From an uncultured Pontibacter sp. (GTDB lineage Bacteria; Bacteroidota; Bacteroidia; Cytophagales; Hymenobacteraceae): a DNA stretch of 64,000 nt. A program made the translations under genes and the position numbers. The stretch covers positions 310,001-374,000 of the forward strand of contig NZ_CANLMZ010000008.1 in the NCBI RefSeq assembly GCF_947492645.1, written 5' to 3'. Positions 36,245 to 44,850 of the stretch are shown here, piece after piece (positions within the stretch are counted from its first letter, which is position 1; each line of letters begins with the position of its first letter). A model generated the notes under the pieces. The model saw nothing but the letters and a program-made list of their open reading frames with translations, searched no databases and was not told the DNA's origin.

Positions 36245-37234
36245 TTATTCACATTTATACTTATATATCGTTGTCAATTTCCCACCACCATAATTATCAA
36301 AGGCAACTTTAGTTGGATACCCCTCTTTACTGAATTCATATGTTGGGCTGCCAGTTCTATCCATATTTTCGAGAAGGTCTTGGGGCCCGGGTTCCCAGCC
36401 TCTGATGTTGGTAATTATTTTTTTAAATTCGTATTCATATTCATCAAATATAGGCGTGATGTCAGGTACAGGATAGTTGAATATTAGTGGGTTTTTTTTT
36501 ATAGTTGCTGCAAAGGCTCCGTTCTTATCTCCAAACATAATCTCTTCCCCCCATCTTCCATCCGCAGTTGCCCATGCCTTCCTAACCAATTCATTACCAT
36601 CGTATTCATATTGTACCTTTACTCTGTATCCATCTATCTCAATGGCGTCTATAGCCGTCATTAAGTTAGAACTGTTATATTCAAATTTATACTCTTCCAC
36701 AAACTGATTATTACTAGCATCAAAAAACTTTGCATTAGTTATGTTTCCTCTGTTATTGTACTCATACATGTAGTACCCATACATTATTAAGCCAGCAACA
36801 CCAGTTTTTTCCCCATAGATGATAAATTTTGAAACCTGCTTTGCGCTGTTGTAATCGTAAACAGCTTTTTGATACATGACACCCTCTTCATAACTCTCTA
36901 TCTGCATAAGTTTCCCATTGTTGTCATACAAGAATTCCAAATGGTCTTTGGTATCAATACATTGGCCGTTTGTGCAGATTCCGTTAAAAACAAGTTCGTC
37001 AATCCGCTTAATTCTGTAGTCGGCATCGTAGGCTATATTTATGGTAGACTTATACTCCTCCCATGAATTATCATAAGAATTAGGATAGTTATTAGTTGTC
37101 GTATACTCTGTTACATAACAAGCACTTTCTGCTTCATTAGGGTCTGTGACAGGATTAGGCTCATCCTCCTTATCATTACATGCAAGCACCATAATCGAAA
37201 GGAAAAGGGAGATTGCGAAATATCTAAACTTCAT
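36245..37234 (-). CDS. lipoprotein of unknown function (YD-repeat-like)
   Basis: 329 aa. The lipoprotein signal MKFRYFAISLFLSIMVLAC has its lipobox Cys at residue 19, followed by D/E-rich residues and an N-P-V-T-D-P linker. The body has repeated Y-x-Y-[DN] strands (YDNNGKLMQI, YDYNSAKQVSK, YEYNNRGNIT, YEYDGNELV) spaced by about 25-40 residues, as in the DUF4595/YD-like lipoproteins of Bacteroidota. It is probably surface or periplasmic. It looks like cargo unrelated to defence. Confidence 0.75.
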   Translation of the reverse strand: MKFRYFAISLFLSIMVLACNDKEDEPNPVTDPNEAESACYVTEYTTTNNYPNSYDNSWEEYKSTINIAYDADYRIKRIDELVFNGICTNGQCIDTKDHLEFLYDNNGKLMQIESYEEGVMYQKAVYDYNSAKQVSKFIIYGEKTGVAGLIMYGYYMYEYNNRGNITNAKFFDASNNQFVEEYKFEYNSSNLMTAIDAIEIDGYRVKVQYEYDGNELVRKAWATADGRWGEEIMFGDKNGAFAATIKKNPLIFNYPVPDITPIFDEYEYEFKKIITNIRGWEPGPQDLLENMDRTGSPTYEFSKEGYPTKVAFDNYGGGKLTTIYKYKCE

Positions 37235-37317
37235 AATCGCTTTGTTTTATTCAATAAAATATAATTTATATTCAACGAGTTTAGTTTAGATGTGTTACAA
37301 CAAACTTTGTGTTCATA

Positions 37318-37888
37318 GAGTTGCTTGGAGAATCATGCCTTGAACTTGAAGATGCTGCCCCTCCGAAGAAAGGCATTTGCGCATCCAGAAACTTTGGAAA
37401 GAAATTGCATCCCAATGGTGAATTAGAAGAAGCTAATGCATCTTATACTGCAAAGTGCGCTTGAAAACTGCGCCAGCAGAAAAGCTGCGCAAGTCTGGCA
37501 ACTGTATTTGTTAGCACAAATCGTTACTCCAAAATCAAAACCATCTGTCTGCCCGTGGCTACAAATTCTGATATAGAACTGATTAATTATGCCAGCATCG
37601 CCCTGAAAGAAATGTACCGGGAGGGGTACTGGTACAAGAAGTCTGGTGTAATAGTAACGGAGATAGTTCCAGAAAATCAGATACAGCTAGCTATTTTGGA
37701 TACAGTAGATAGGTGCAAGCACACCAAGTTGATGCAAGTCAGTGGATGGGCTAGTTGATAGATTCGGCAGGAGCAAGGTACGAGTAGCCACACAGGGAAT
37801 TGATAAATCATGGGAGTTGAAGAGCGACTTCAAATCGCCCTGCTACACCACTCGGATTACAGATATACAAACCATACATCTGAAATAG
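37318..37888 (+). pseudogene. umuC (DNA polymerase V catalytic subunit) pseudogene, C-terminal half
   Basis: In frame from 37318: GESCLELE, PPKKGICASRNFGKKL, ANASYTAKCA, an in-frame TGA, KLRQQKSCASL, TVFVSTNRY, then IALKEMYREGYWYKKSGV and TKLMQV. A frameshift follows near 37735, and the next frame gives DGLVDRFGRSKVRVATQG, SWELKSDF, KSPCYTTRITD and TAG at 37886. These are the little-finger and DUF4113 parts of UmuC. The 5' half is missing. One nonsense codon plus one frameshift make it dead. No umuD is adjacent. Confidence 0.85.
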
Positions 37889-37990
37889 AGAATGAACATC
37901 CCAAATCCCCTCCTGAAAAATATTTTTTAGAAAAAAAACTTTCCGTTTTGCCGATTCTATAAGCTGCAAATCATTAACAATAATAACAAT

Positions 37991-38566
37991 ATGAAAAGCA
38001 GATTAACAAAGACAAGCATTCCGGCGACAGCTAAACCAGTAACAGCACAGGCAGTTATCGATAAAGGATTCAAAATCACAACAGTAGAGGATGCGATGTA
38101 CTTCGCATGGATGATGGATACGTGGTTCAAAATGCATTTTGTAAATGATGAACCTGATAACTCTTTCTCCTACAACTGGGTAACTTGTGACATTAAAATG
38201 AAGCATCAACGCTGGGCACTAAAGTGCTCTCTTGGTGAACCGTATACTGATAATACGCTTCCGTTCCCCGGTATAACTATGTTTGACCTTGTACTTGCAA
38301 ATATCAAAGCAGATGGAATCATGCACGTACGTTGTAAAGCCGAAACAGATAACATTTCATTCTTTGCATACCAAATTTACCATCTAAGGCATGTAATTGC
38401 CGGAGCCATTAAAAAAGGGGTATTTAATGATGTTTCCGTGTCAATCTCGGATAATGACTGCTCTAATCAAACGCTCCCTCCCCCAGTTAGGCAGACGCTA
38501 AAGAAGCTTATTTCTGAGAGAAGAATAGAAAAAATAGAGAACCTAGAGAAGCTTTGGGAGGAGTAA
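37991..38566 (+). CDS. hypothetical protein
   Basis: 191 aa, soluble, no family recognised. It has a Trp/Met-rich centre (DAMYFAWMMDTWFKMHF), and a helical, charged C-terminus (LKKLISERRIEKIENLEKLWEE). Cys residues near 66, 78, 116 and 151 might bind metal but do not form a known motif. No partner gene is evident. Confidence 0.55.
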   Translation: MKSRLTKTSIPATAKPVTAQAVIDKGFKITTVEDAMYFAWMMDTWFKMHFVNDEPDNSFSYNWVTCDIKMKHQRWALKCSLGEPYTDNTLPFPGITMFDLVLANIKADGIMHVRCKAETDNISFFAYQIYHLRHVIAGAIKKGVFNDVSVSISDNDCSNQTLPPPVRQTLKKLISERRIEKIENLEKLWEE

Positions 38567-38719
38567 CTAAAGTATTCTCTTAACCTACTCAAAACCCTCT
38601 GTTAGAAAATGACTTGCCTATCATAACTGTACTTCATAGAACAGGCAAACCTTTTCTAGCACTTACTACAAAGTTTTATTACTGATTATCAACACATAAA
38701 GTAAAACCACTAAAACAAT

Positions 38720-38771
38720 AATTGAATACTATTGTATTTAATTATTTAATTTAATACATTTGTATTCAATT
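38720..38771 (+). promoter_or_regulatory. promoter embedded in an inverted repeat (putative operator) of the HTH gene
   Basis: TTG (38732-38734), a 20-nt spacer, and TACATTTG (38755-38762) form a consensus Bacteroidota promoter. It is flanked by a perfect 10-bp inverted repeat, AATTGAATAC (38720-38729) and GTATTCAATT (38762-38771), with further AT dyad symmetry inside. This fits autoregulation by the HTH protein encoded 30 nt downstream. Confidence 0.6.
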
Positions 38772-38800
38772 ATTCAGTATGTATAGTTATATGTTATAAA

Positions 38801-39169
38801 ATGGAGTTAGTAGAGTTACTTACAGTCTATGGTATAAGCGCTTCAAAAGTAGCCGACTACATTGGGCTTACCCGGGGTGCATTTAATAATAAGATGAAAG
38901 GGTCCGCTGGGCGAGGATTTTCGAAAAATGAACAAGATTTGATACAAGTACTATTCAATCATTTAAAGAATGACCTTGAATCGCCAATACAGTTTACTAA
39001 ATCTGATAGTGATAGCAATGAAATCAAAATGAAAATACAAGAAATCAAAGATGACCTGAAAGAGACTCAGGAAGTTTATGACCTGATTACAGATATTAAG
39101 AAGAAAAGGGGTAGGAAAAAGTTATCTGAGCTGAATAATAAAGATGAGTCAAATTATACAAAAGATTAA
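38801..39169 (+). CDS. small HTH (XRE-like) regulator
   Basis: 122 aa. Residues about 5-40 look like a compact HTH (LLTVYGISASKVADYIGLTRGAFNNKMKG region: helix, turn, recognition helix). The rest is a charged coiled-coil stretch (IKMKIQEIKDDLKETQEVYDLI) ending in KKKRGRKK. Likely represses its own promoter, which lies within an inverted repeat. It heads a group of small genes leading to the serine recombinase. Confidence 0.6.
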   Translation: MELVELLTVYGISASKVADYIGLTRGAFNNKMKGSAGRGFSKNEQDLIQVLFNHLKNDLESPIQFTKSDSDSNEIKMKIQEIKDDLKETQEVYDLITDIKKKRGRKKLSELNNKDESNYTKD

Positions 39170-39190
39170 TAATAAAGTACTAGAATCAAA

Positions 39191-39517
39191 ATGCAAAACA
39201 TGGACAATCCATTATTCGAGCAGGCAAAAATGCTAAAGGGTTACATCAAAGAACTATCGTTCATAACTTATGATGGCCAACGATTAGACACAAACGGCAT
39301 CACCTATGAAGTCGATGAAGTCAAAGGGAAAATCGATTTTAATATAGGAGACGATAAAAATACAGGCATTGAAATATTTCCTATGCTTAATGGTCGTCAG
39401 TTATCGATAAGAAGCTTTGAAGGTAAAAATTGTAATGTATACAAGAACGAGGTAAACAGCATTCAAATTGATACTTTCAAAGAAAAAGTTGATAGTGTTG
39501 TTTTAGATGATGAGTAA
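39191..39517 (+). CDS. hypothetical protein
   Basis: 108 aa, acidic, probably all-beta (FITYDGQRLDTNGITYEVDEV and NIGDDKNTGIEIFPM). No recognised family. It starts 21 nt after the HTH gene, so it is probably co-transcribed and could be under the same operator. Confidence 0.55.
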   Translation: MQNMDNPLFEQAKMLKGYIKELSFITYDGQRLDTNGITYEVDEVKGKIDFNIGDDKNTGIEIFPMLNGRQLSIRSFEGKNCNVYKNEVNSIQIDTFKEKVDSVVLDDE

Positions 39518-39694
39518 CTACCATCAATCAACATCTATGAAGCTAATTAACTTCATTGCAACTAGACTTTTTATGAATTACTAACCTTAGCCGGGGTAAG
39601 TGGTTCAAAATAAAGGTCGGCAAAAAAATATCAAATATTAACCAGTAGTCAAGCCACGAAGTCTTAATAAACTAGTTCATCTTTAAGTTTAGCT

Positions 39695-40351
39695 ATGATT
39701 GAACCAGCTACAGCGAAAACTCCAGTTCTATTGTTCTGCCGAGTCAGTAGCGACCAACAGTCCTATGAGTATCAGTTAGAGGAACTCAAACAATACTGTT
39801 TTTCTAAAAACTACGAGATTGTTGAAACGATTGCCAATAATATATCCGGGCGAACTGGAAACAAACGACCGGACTTAGAGCACCTTTTCATTTTAGCAAA
39901 GAAGGCAAATTTCAGAAAGGTTATTGTGACCTCGGTAGAGAGACTAGGACGTGATGCTCGAATGATACGCAAAACAATCGACTTTCTGCATGAGCGAAAG
40001 ATTTCTATTGTGTTCAAGAATCAAAACTTTGAAAGTTTGGATGAAGACGGGGAAGAAACCTTTGTCACCAACATTCTCATATCTGTTTATGCGGAGGTGA
40101 GCATGGAGGATAATAAGCAACGTTCTGCCAAAATCAGGAGCGGTATGGCACATGCAATCAAGAAAGGAAAAGTAGTAGGCAGACCTCCCGGGTGGAGAAA
40201 AGACAATGACAAACTATTAAAAGAATACCCTAAACTAGTACGGGACTTAAAGCAAGGACTTTCTCTGAACCAGTGCACGAAGCTACATGGAATAGCAAAG
40301 AACACAGTTATAAAAATAAAGAAAGCAATGGCTGAAAGTCAGCTTTTATAA
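39695..40351 (+). CDS. serine recombinase / resolvase family protein
   Basis: 218 aa. N-terminal resolvase domain with RVSSDQQS (nucleophile Ser18), then VTSVERLGRDARM, which carries the conserved SVERLGR active-site arginines, and the AEVSMEDNKQRSAKIRSG helix. A short C-terminal HTH of Hin/resolvase type follows (LSLNQCTKLHGIAKNTVIKIKKAM). This is the size of small resolvases/invertases. It may resolve or invert a segment of the island. No clear paired inverted res sites were located by eye. Confidence 0.88.
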   Translation: MIEPATAKTPVLLFCRVSSDQQSYEYQLEELKQYCFSKNYEIVETIANNISGRTGNKRPDLEHLFILAKKANFRKVIVTSVERLGRDARMIRKTIDFLHERKISIVFKNQNFESLDEDGEETFVTNILISVYAEVSMEDNKQRSAKIRSGMAHAIKKGKVVGRPPGWRKDNDKLLKEYPKLVRDLKQGLSLNQCTKLHGIAKNTVIKIKKAMAESQLL

Positions 40352-40386
40352 CAACATATTAATCATTAACCAAATTTACAATAACT

Positions 40387-40746
40387 ATGAACATTCAAGA
40401 ACAAATTCAATTCCCAGACATCTTAACGGCAAATACCTTTAACTGGGCTGCTGCCTCTAATGCTAGTACGAGAAGGTACAATGAGAAGAAACGACTAGAT
40501 GAAGTGAGTTCATTCTTCAAAGAGATTGGCTTTCAAGTTCACCAAGATGGTGATAGCGTTACTGCCACGATTGACAATCTAGAAGTATACTTTAGTTACA
40601 GAGAGTCTTGCAAGAACGTGTACAAAACATTCAAAGTTTACCGGGATGGCAAGAAGAGCAATATCACAGTTCTCCGAAAGTACACCCATACGAGAGCGCA
40701 GAAGATTAATGTAAACTTAGATTACATGCACAAAAAAGCGTCCTAA
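40387..40746 (+). CDS. hypothetical protein
   Basis: 119 aa, basic C-terminus (YTHTRAQKINVNLDYMHKKAS). No recognised family. It starts 35 nt after the recombinase gene on the same strand and may be part of its transcript. Confidence 0.5.
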   Translation: MNIQEQIQFPDILTANTFNWAAASNASTRRYNEKKRLDEVSSFFKEIGFQVHQDGDSVTATIDNLEVYFSYRESCKNVYKTFKVYRDGKKSNITVLRKYTHTRAQKINVNLDYMHKKAS

Positions 40747-40932
40747 GTTAACGTATACCTATTAAATAGCACCCTTTGAAGGGAATAATCGCACCTCCTT
40801 TTGGAGTCTTCAACATCATTAACTCACCAAGTAGAGGAAATATATTTACTCCTAATACCAGCTCTGAGAAATAGTTTTACCTAATCATTTCTAAAAACTT
40901 TATAGATTTGGTACGACTATATTCCTTCCCAC

Positions 40933-41622
40933 ATGAACATTACCGAATTAGAATCATTTGAGGATTTTAATGCTGCAATAGATTTTTATAGCCCTGATAC
41001 TAGGTATTTCTTTAGAGGTGTAGAAAGTGACACCTTCGCATTGATTCCATCTATTGGAAGAATTCCTATTAACAATTATGGTTATTTCGATGAGAGCAGG
41101 ACTTTTGAAATGTTCAAAAATCAGGCTTTACCATTGTTATCACATAGACCAATTAATGACTGGGAGTGGCTTGCCATAGCTCAACATCACGGACTCCCTA
41201 CACGTCTTTTAGACTGGACATCTAACCCTCTTATAGCTTTATATTTTGCTACAGAGTTAATCAAAGGAGAAACGTCAGATAACAAATTTGCTGTCTATAT
41301 TTTAACTTATAAAGAAGGGGTAATGTACGACCTGCCGGATTGCGGGCCGTTCGACATAAAAGATGCATGTCTTGTATCTATACCACATGTTACGAATAGG
41401 ATAAAGAATCAATTTGGATTCTTCACTATTCAAGAAGACCCAAAAGTACCTTTAAACAATTATCTCAACCCCAAGAGAGTTAGGAAGCTAATTTTTAGCA
41501 GTAGTTTAAAGAAAGGTTTTAGGAGAAAACTGAATGCCTATGGTATCAATGCTAGTACCATTTTCCCGGATGTGGATGGCATTGCCAAACATCTTAAAAA
41601 CTTATTAGAAGATAAAATTTAG
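40933..41622 (+). CDS. FRG domain-containing protein
   Basis: 229 aa, essentially one FRG domain. The defining F-R-G occurs in TRYFFRGVESDTFALIPSIGR (about residues 29-49), and the second conserved block is WLAIAQHHGLPTRLLDW followed by NPLIALYFA (about 74-100). FRG proteins are enriched near phage-defence genes and are thought to have an ADP-ribosyltransferase-related or nucleotide-binding fold, which is uncertain. It is 125 nt upstream of a nuclease-DUF2971 fusion on the same strand, suggesting a two-gene unit. Confidence 0.88.
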   Translation: MNITELESFEDFNAAIDFYSPDTRYFFRGVESDTFALIPSIGRIPINNYGYFDESRTFEMFKNQALPLLSHRPINDWEWLAIAQHHGLPTRLLDWTSNPLIALYFATELIKGETSDNKFAVYILTYKEGVMYDLPDCGPFDIKDACLVSIPHVTNRIKNQFGFFTIQEDPKVPLNNYLNPKRVRKLIFSSSLKKGFRRKLNAYGINASTIFPDVDGIAKHLKNLLEDKI

Positions 41623-41747
41623 CATAACTATTTATTATCATAAGTAACAACTCTTTGCGACTATAGAGTGATACCCAGCTGAAAAAATACCCAATAGAAG
41701 TTAGAGTTTTACACAAGAAGTTATTTAAAGTATATATTGACAATTTG

Positions 41748-43133
41748 ATGAGTTATCATTCAGAACTAGAAGAAATTGTAACTAGAAGGCTTGAAGATTC
41801 CCTTAAAGGAACCAGCTTAGAGATACGCCTGCATGATAGATGGGAAGTCTCTAAGGTAAGGAGATATTTCGATATTGTTATTTATAAAAATATACATCCT
41901 TTGGCTGTCATTGAGGTTAAAGGGACTCCTTTCTTGGCTGATGCAATTCAACAATTACGTTCCGCTCTTGCATTAACAAATGCTAGATTCGGCATTGCAA
42001 CTGACGGTGAGACCTTTTATCTCTATGACAGGAATGAGAAAGACCTTGTATTTAAAGTAGTTCCATATGATGAAATCATATCAAGACTAACTAATCCTGA
42101 GAAAATAAGGAGTATCGAGGAAGTCAAATACGAGATACACAATATTATCATTCAAGCAGCAAATGCTCATTTACAAGATAATTCAGAGTTTATATCATTT
42201 TTAAACAATAAGGGGTTTATAAATAAAATAATATTCAACGACGCATCAAATACATATAGATTTTATGATGATATAACAGGCATAAATTCTATTGAAAATC
42301 AATTCTTTAATAAGATGTTTGGTGAATTTGAAGCTACTCAAATTTGTAGGTACACATCACTCAAAACAATATTTGATATGCTAAATTTTCTTTCTTTTAG
42401 GATGAGTGGTTTAGTTGGTATGAATGATAAATCAGAAGTTAACTACGTTGATAGCTATTTAAGTAAAGATAGTGATATGCTGAGTGTAGAAAAGCCACTA
42501 ACAAAGGAACACCATAGTACCATCACAGCCTTAAATAAGCGATATATTACTTCATGTTCTAATATTGAAAGAATGGATGACCTCACCCTTTGGCGATTGT
42601 ATTCCGATGATGCGAAGGGAGTGTGTCTGATTTTTGATGTAAAAAAAAGCAACCTAAACCAGTATGTTTTACTACAAAAAGTGAAATATGCTGATGCAGA
42701 CGGTAAACACAAAGAATTAGACTTTCTTAAAAATATACAAAAAGAGGTTGAATCAAGAACAGGTTTCAAATTTGAGTTTAGAAAACTGAGCCACTGGAAG
42801 CATTTCTTTAAAGCACACGATTACAAAGTTGAGGAGGAAGTTAGGCTTCTAATTATTGACAACGATGCTCTGGATAAAATTAAAACTGATTGGGTTATGA
42901 CATACTCCCATTCAATTTTTAATCCGATAATTGATTTTAGATTAAATAGTAAATCATTCCCTATTCATCTTAGCAAAATCTTACTTGGTCCAAAATGTCC
43001 AGAGCAAGAATCAAACTTCGTACAAATCCAAGAAATGATTAGAAGAAAAAAGCGAGAGACCGAAATTGAAGGTGATAGTTTAAAGCTAGATAAGCTAAAA
43101 GTAGAATTTTCAAAAATAAAGCACTATAGGTAA
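41748..43133 (+). CDS. PD-(D/E)xK nuclease domain fused to DUF2971
   Basis: 461 aa from the ATG at 41748; a TTG one codon upstream is possible. Residues 1-115 resemble the N-terminal endonuclease domain of type I HsdR proteins: YHSELEEIV...LED, D42 in RRYFDIVIY, and E56-x-K58 in LAVIEVKG, then a QLRSALALT helix and FGIATDGETFYLYD. Residues about 190-440 match DUF2971 (ICRYTSLKTIF; TSCSN...LWRLYSDDAKGVCLIF; KAHDYKVEEEVRLL). This domain pairing is not one I know as a named system. It is predicted to cut DNA or RNA under control of the DUF2971 part, and is probably linked to the FRG gene upstream. Confidence 0.82.
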   Translation: MSYHSELEEIVTRRLEDSLKGTSLEIRLHDRWEVSKVRRYFDIVIYKNIHPLAVIEVKGTPFLADAIQQLRSALALTNARFGIATDGETFYLYDRNEKDLVFKVVPYDEIISRLTNPEKIRSIEEVKYEIHNIIIQAANAHLQDNSEFISFLNNKGFINKIIFNDASNTYRFYDDITGINSIENQFFNKMFGEFEATQICRYTSLKTIFDMLNFLSFRMSGLVGMNDKSEVNYVDSYLSKDSDMLSVEKPLTKEHHSTITALNKRYITSCSNIERMDDLTLWRLYSDDAKGVCLIFDVKKSNLNQYVLLQKVKYADADGKHKELDFLKNIQKEVESRTGFKFEFRKLSHWKHFFKAHDYKVEEEVRLLIIDNDALDKIKTDWVMTYSHSIFNPIIDFRLNSKSFPIHLSKILLGPKCPEQESNFVQIQEMIRRKKRETEIEGDSLKLDKLKVEFSKIKHYR

Positions 43134-43225
43134 ATTCAAAGTGATTATTTACTCATTTATAAGTTATCAATATTATTATTATCAAATTGTTAAAACGTCT
43201 CCGTCCTATTAGTTAGGATTGGTTT

Positions 43226-44665
43226 CTATTCAACTTCTGCCAGTGCAGCCAACACCGCTTGCTTCTTAGCTAGAACTTTTTCTGTTACTTTCCTTACTAG
43301 GTTTTCAGTGTCGTTGTGTATATAACGTCTCAGTACCTCGTTACTCTTAGAGCCTAGCATTAGCAGTATATCCCGCTCACTATGCCCGGCTTGCCATAAG
43401 CGAGTACAAAACCCCCGCCTGTTGCTATGGCTTGCTATCAACTCATGTTTATAGTGGTGTGTTACGAACTCTTCTTGCAGCTTATAACGCATTAAGGCAA
43501 TCGGTTGCTGGTTTATCTCGTGCTTCTTGAATAAGGCTTTCAGAATGATTTTGATGTACTCGTTGTACTTGACAGATGAAACCAACTTCAAGTTGTAGTT
43601 GTATCGCTTCAATATCTCTTCTATTCGGTCGTCTAACACCAACGGCACTTGGTAGTTGCCTTTGGTCTTCTTGGTCTTGCCCATCAACACACCGTTCTCT
43701 ACTTTCCAATACGAACGCAGGATGTCGCTAATACGTAAGCCTGTGATGTTCCCAAATATACATAAATCTATATACTTGTGATACTCTGGTTTGACCTCTT
43801 CGCGGTACTCCCAAAGCAAATGTAGTTCCTCTTCTGTCAAATAAATGACCTCAATCTCTTCTTTGAGCCTTGGATACTTCTTATATCCTTTGTTCACATA
43901 TACACCTTTTTCCTCTTCCAGCCAACGTAGGAACGCCCGTAAATCTTTGATGTGATTACCGAAATTGTTGTTGAAGTAATTCCGTTCGCCATACATCAAA
44001 AACCTAGCATACTCTTCGTAAAACTTGTAATCAAAGATGTCCGGTAACAACGGTGTGTTGGTCTTCTCTGAGAACTCTAATAGGATTGAAGCCCATACTT
44101 TAATGTGTGCCTGTGCGCTCTTGCTCTTGGTCTTGAACGTGTCCGGGTATTCTGCAAGGAACCGTTTAAACTCTTGCTCTTCGAAGGTCTCATTTCGAAA
44201 CCCTAGCTTGTTGAGTTCTCGTTGTTGCTCTTCAAGTTCTGCTATCCTAGCTTTTAAAGCTTTGATTTGTTCCGGTATCTCTAGCGATGTGATATAGTTG
44301 TAAAGGTTGTCTATTTTGTTGTTGAAGTTCTGAACCCTAACTACTTCTGCTTGTTCCTTTTCCTGCTCTTCTATTTCTGCCATACGTTGCAGGTATAGTT
44401 CCTTGACTTGCTTGAAATCCGGGTTTCTTAAACTGCCTGCAATATCTTCTATCAGTTGCGTTGCTTTTCGTATGGCTAAATTTATGACCGATGCCTCTGG
44501 ATACTTGGTATACACAAACCCTTTGTCAGAATCAAACTTGCTTTGATGTACTTTCAGTTTCAGGTTTAGCGCATCTGGTTTACGTTTGTAGACGTACCGA
44601 AGATAGATTCTGCCAACACCTTGTTTGTTAGGAGTTTGCATATAAGCCTTTGTAGAGAACACCAT
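43226..44665 (-). CDS. int: tyrosine recombinase (integrase) of the island
   Basis: 479 aa from the ATG at 44665; a TTG frame from 44701 adds 12 residues. The N-terminal arm-binding region (TPNKQGVGRIYLRYVYKRKP) is followed by a long coiled coil (about 85-160), a SAM-like core-binding domain (about 175-275) and the catalytic domain: Arg in TGLRISD, the KTKKTKGNYQVP strand with Lys, H-S-N-R-R, and the Tyr in LRRYIH. The usual H/W position reads LGSKS instead of LGH. It resembles Bacteroidota mobile-element integrases. Its start is about 125 bp from attR and it reads into the island. The GC and codon use match the adjoining AT-rich block. Confidence 0.93.
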   Translation of the reverse strand: MVFSTKAYMQTPNKQGVGRIYLRYVYKRKPDALNLKLKVHQSKFDSDKGFVYTKYPEASVINLAIRKATQLIEDIAGSLRNPDFKQVKELYLQRMAEIEEQEKEQAEVVRVQNFNNKIDNLYNYITSLEIPEQIKALKARIAELEEQQRELNKLGFRNETFEEQEFKRFLAEYPDTFKTKSKSAQAHIKVWASILLEFSEKTNTPLLPDIFDYKFYEEYARFLMYGERNYFNNNFGNHIKDLRAFLRWLEEEKGVYVNKGYKKYPRLKEEIEVIYLTEEELHLLWEYREEVKPEYHKYIDLCIFGNITGLRISDILRSYWKVENGVLMGKTKKTKGNYQVPLVLDDRIEEILKRYNYNLKLVSSVKYNEYIKIILKALFKKHEINQQPIALMRYKLQEEFVTHHYKHELIASHSNRRGFCTRLWQAGHSERDILLMLGSKSNEVLRRYIHNDTENLVRKVTEKVLAKKQAVLAALAEVE

Positions 44666-44710
44666 ATGTGAAATGTTTAACTTTATAAGTAACTGACGCA
44701 AAGTTAATTA

Positions 44711-44748
44711 TAATACAACATTTTAATACAACATTAATCTAACATTTT
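44711..44748. repeat. right-end arm-type repeats of the island
   Basis: Two tandem 13-mers, [A/T]TAATACAACATT (44711-44723, 44724-44736), run into TTAATCTAACATTT (44735-44748), the inverted counterpart of the left-end motif at 5911-5947. They lie between the integrase start and attR. Confidence 0.6.
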
Positions 44749-44790
44749 AAATATTCTTCGTTTAAAGCGAATAGAGGCACATTCCAAACT

Positions 44791-44814
44791 GGGTTCTATT
44801 TCTCTCGGGTGCAC
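44791..44814 (+). repeat. attR core: duplicated tRNA-Arg 3' end
   Basis: GGGTTC, four variable bases, then CTCTCGGGTGCAC; matches 5801-5824 at 21 of 24 positions. It lacks the 5' part of a tRNA. Directly after it comes a native-looking terminator. Confidence 0.85.
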
Positions 44815-44824
44815 AAGTAAAATT

Positions 44825-44850
44825 AAGCTCCACTTTTAAGTGGGGCTTTT
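44825..44850 (+). terminator. probable original tRNA-Arg terminator
   Basis: AAGCTCCACT / AGTGGGGCTT stem with a 4-nt loop and a long T-rich tail, 11 nt after the duplicated tRNA end. Its position suggests it served the tRNA before the island inserted. Confidence 0.7.

Larger units (their letters stand above)
5825..44801. mobile_element. integrated genomic island in tRNA-Arg, about 39 kb
   Basis: Bounded by tRNA-derived direct repeats at 5801-5824 and 44791-44814, with a tyrosine integrase whose start is about 125 bp from the right repeat. Inside each end lie copies of a TTAATCTAACATTT-like motif, probable integrase or excisionase arm sites. Cargo: polymerase-like protein, type III R-M, metal efflux cassette, truncated acr3, Gabija-type pair, umuC relics, serine recombinase, and FRG/DUF2971 genes. 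Base composition changes sharply inside (AT-rich ends, GC-rich 17-27 kb), so it was built from several acquisitions. No relaxase, coupling protein or mating-pore gene is seen, so it is either mobilised in trans or no longer mobile. Confidence 0.8.
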
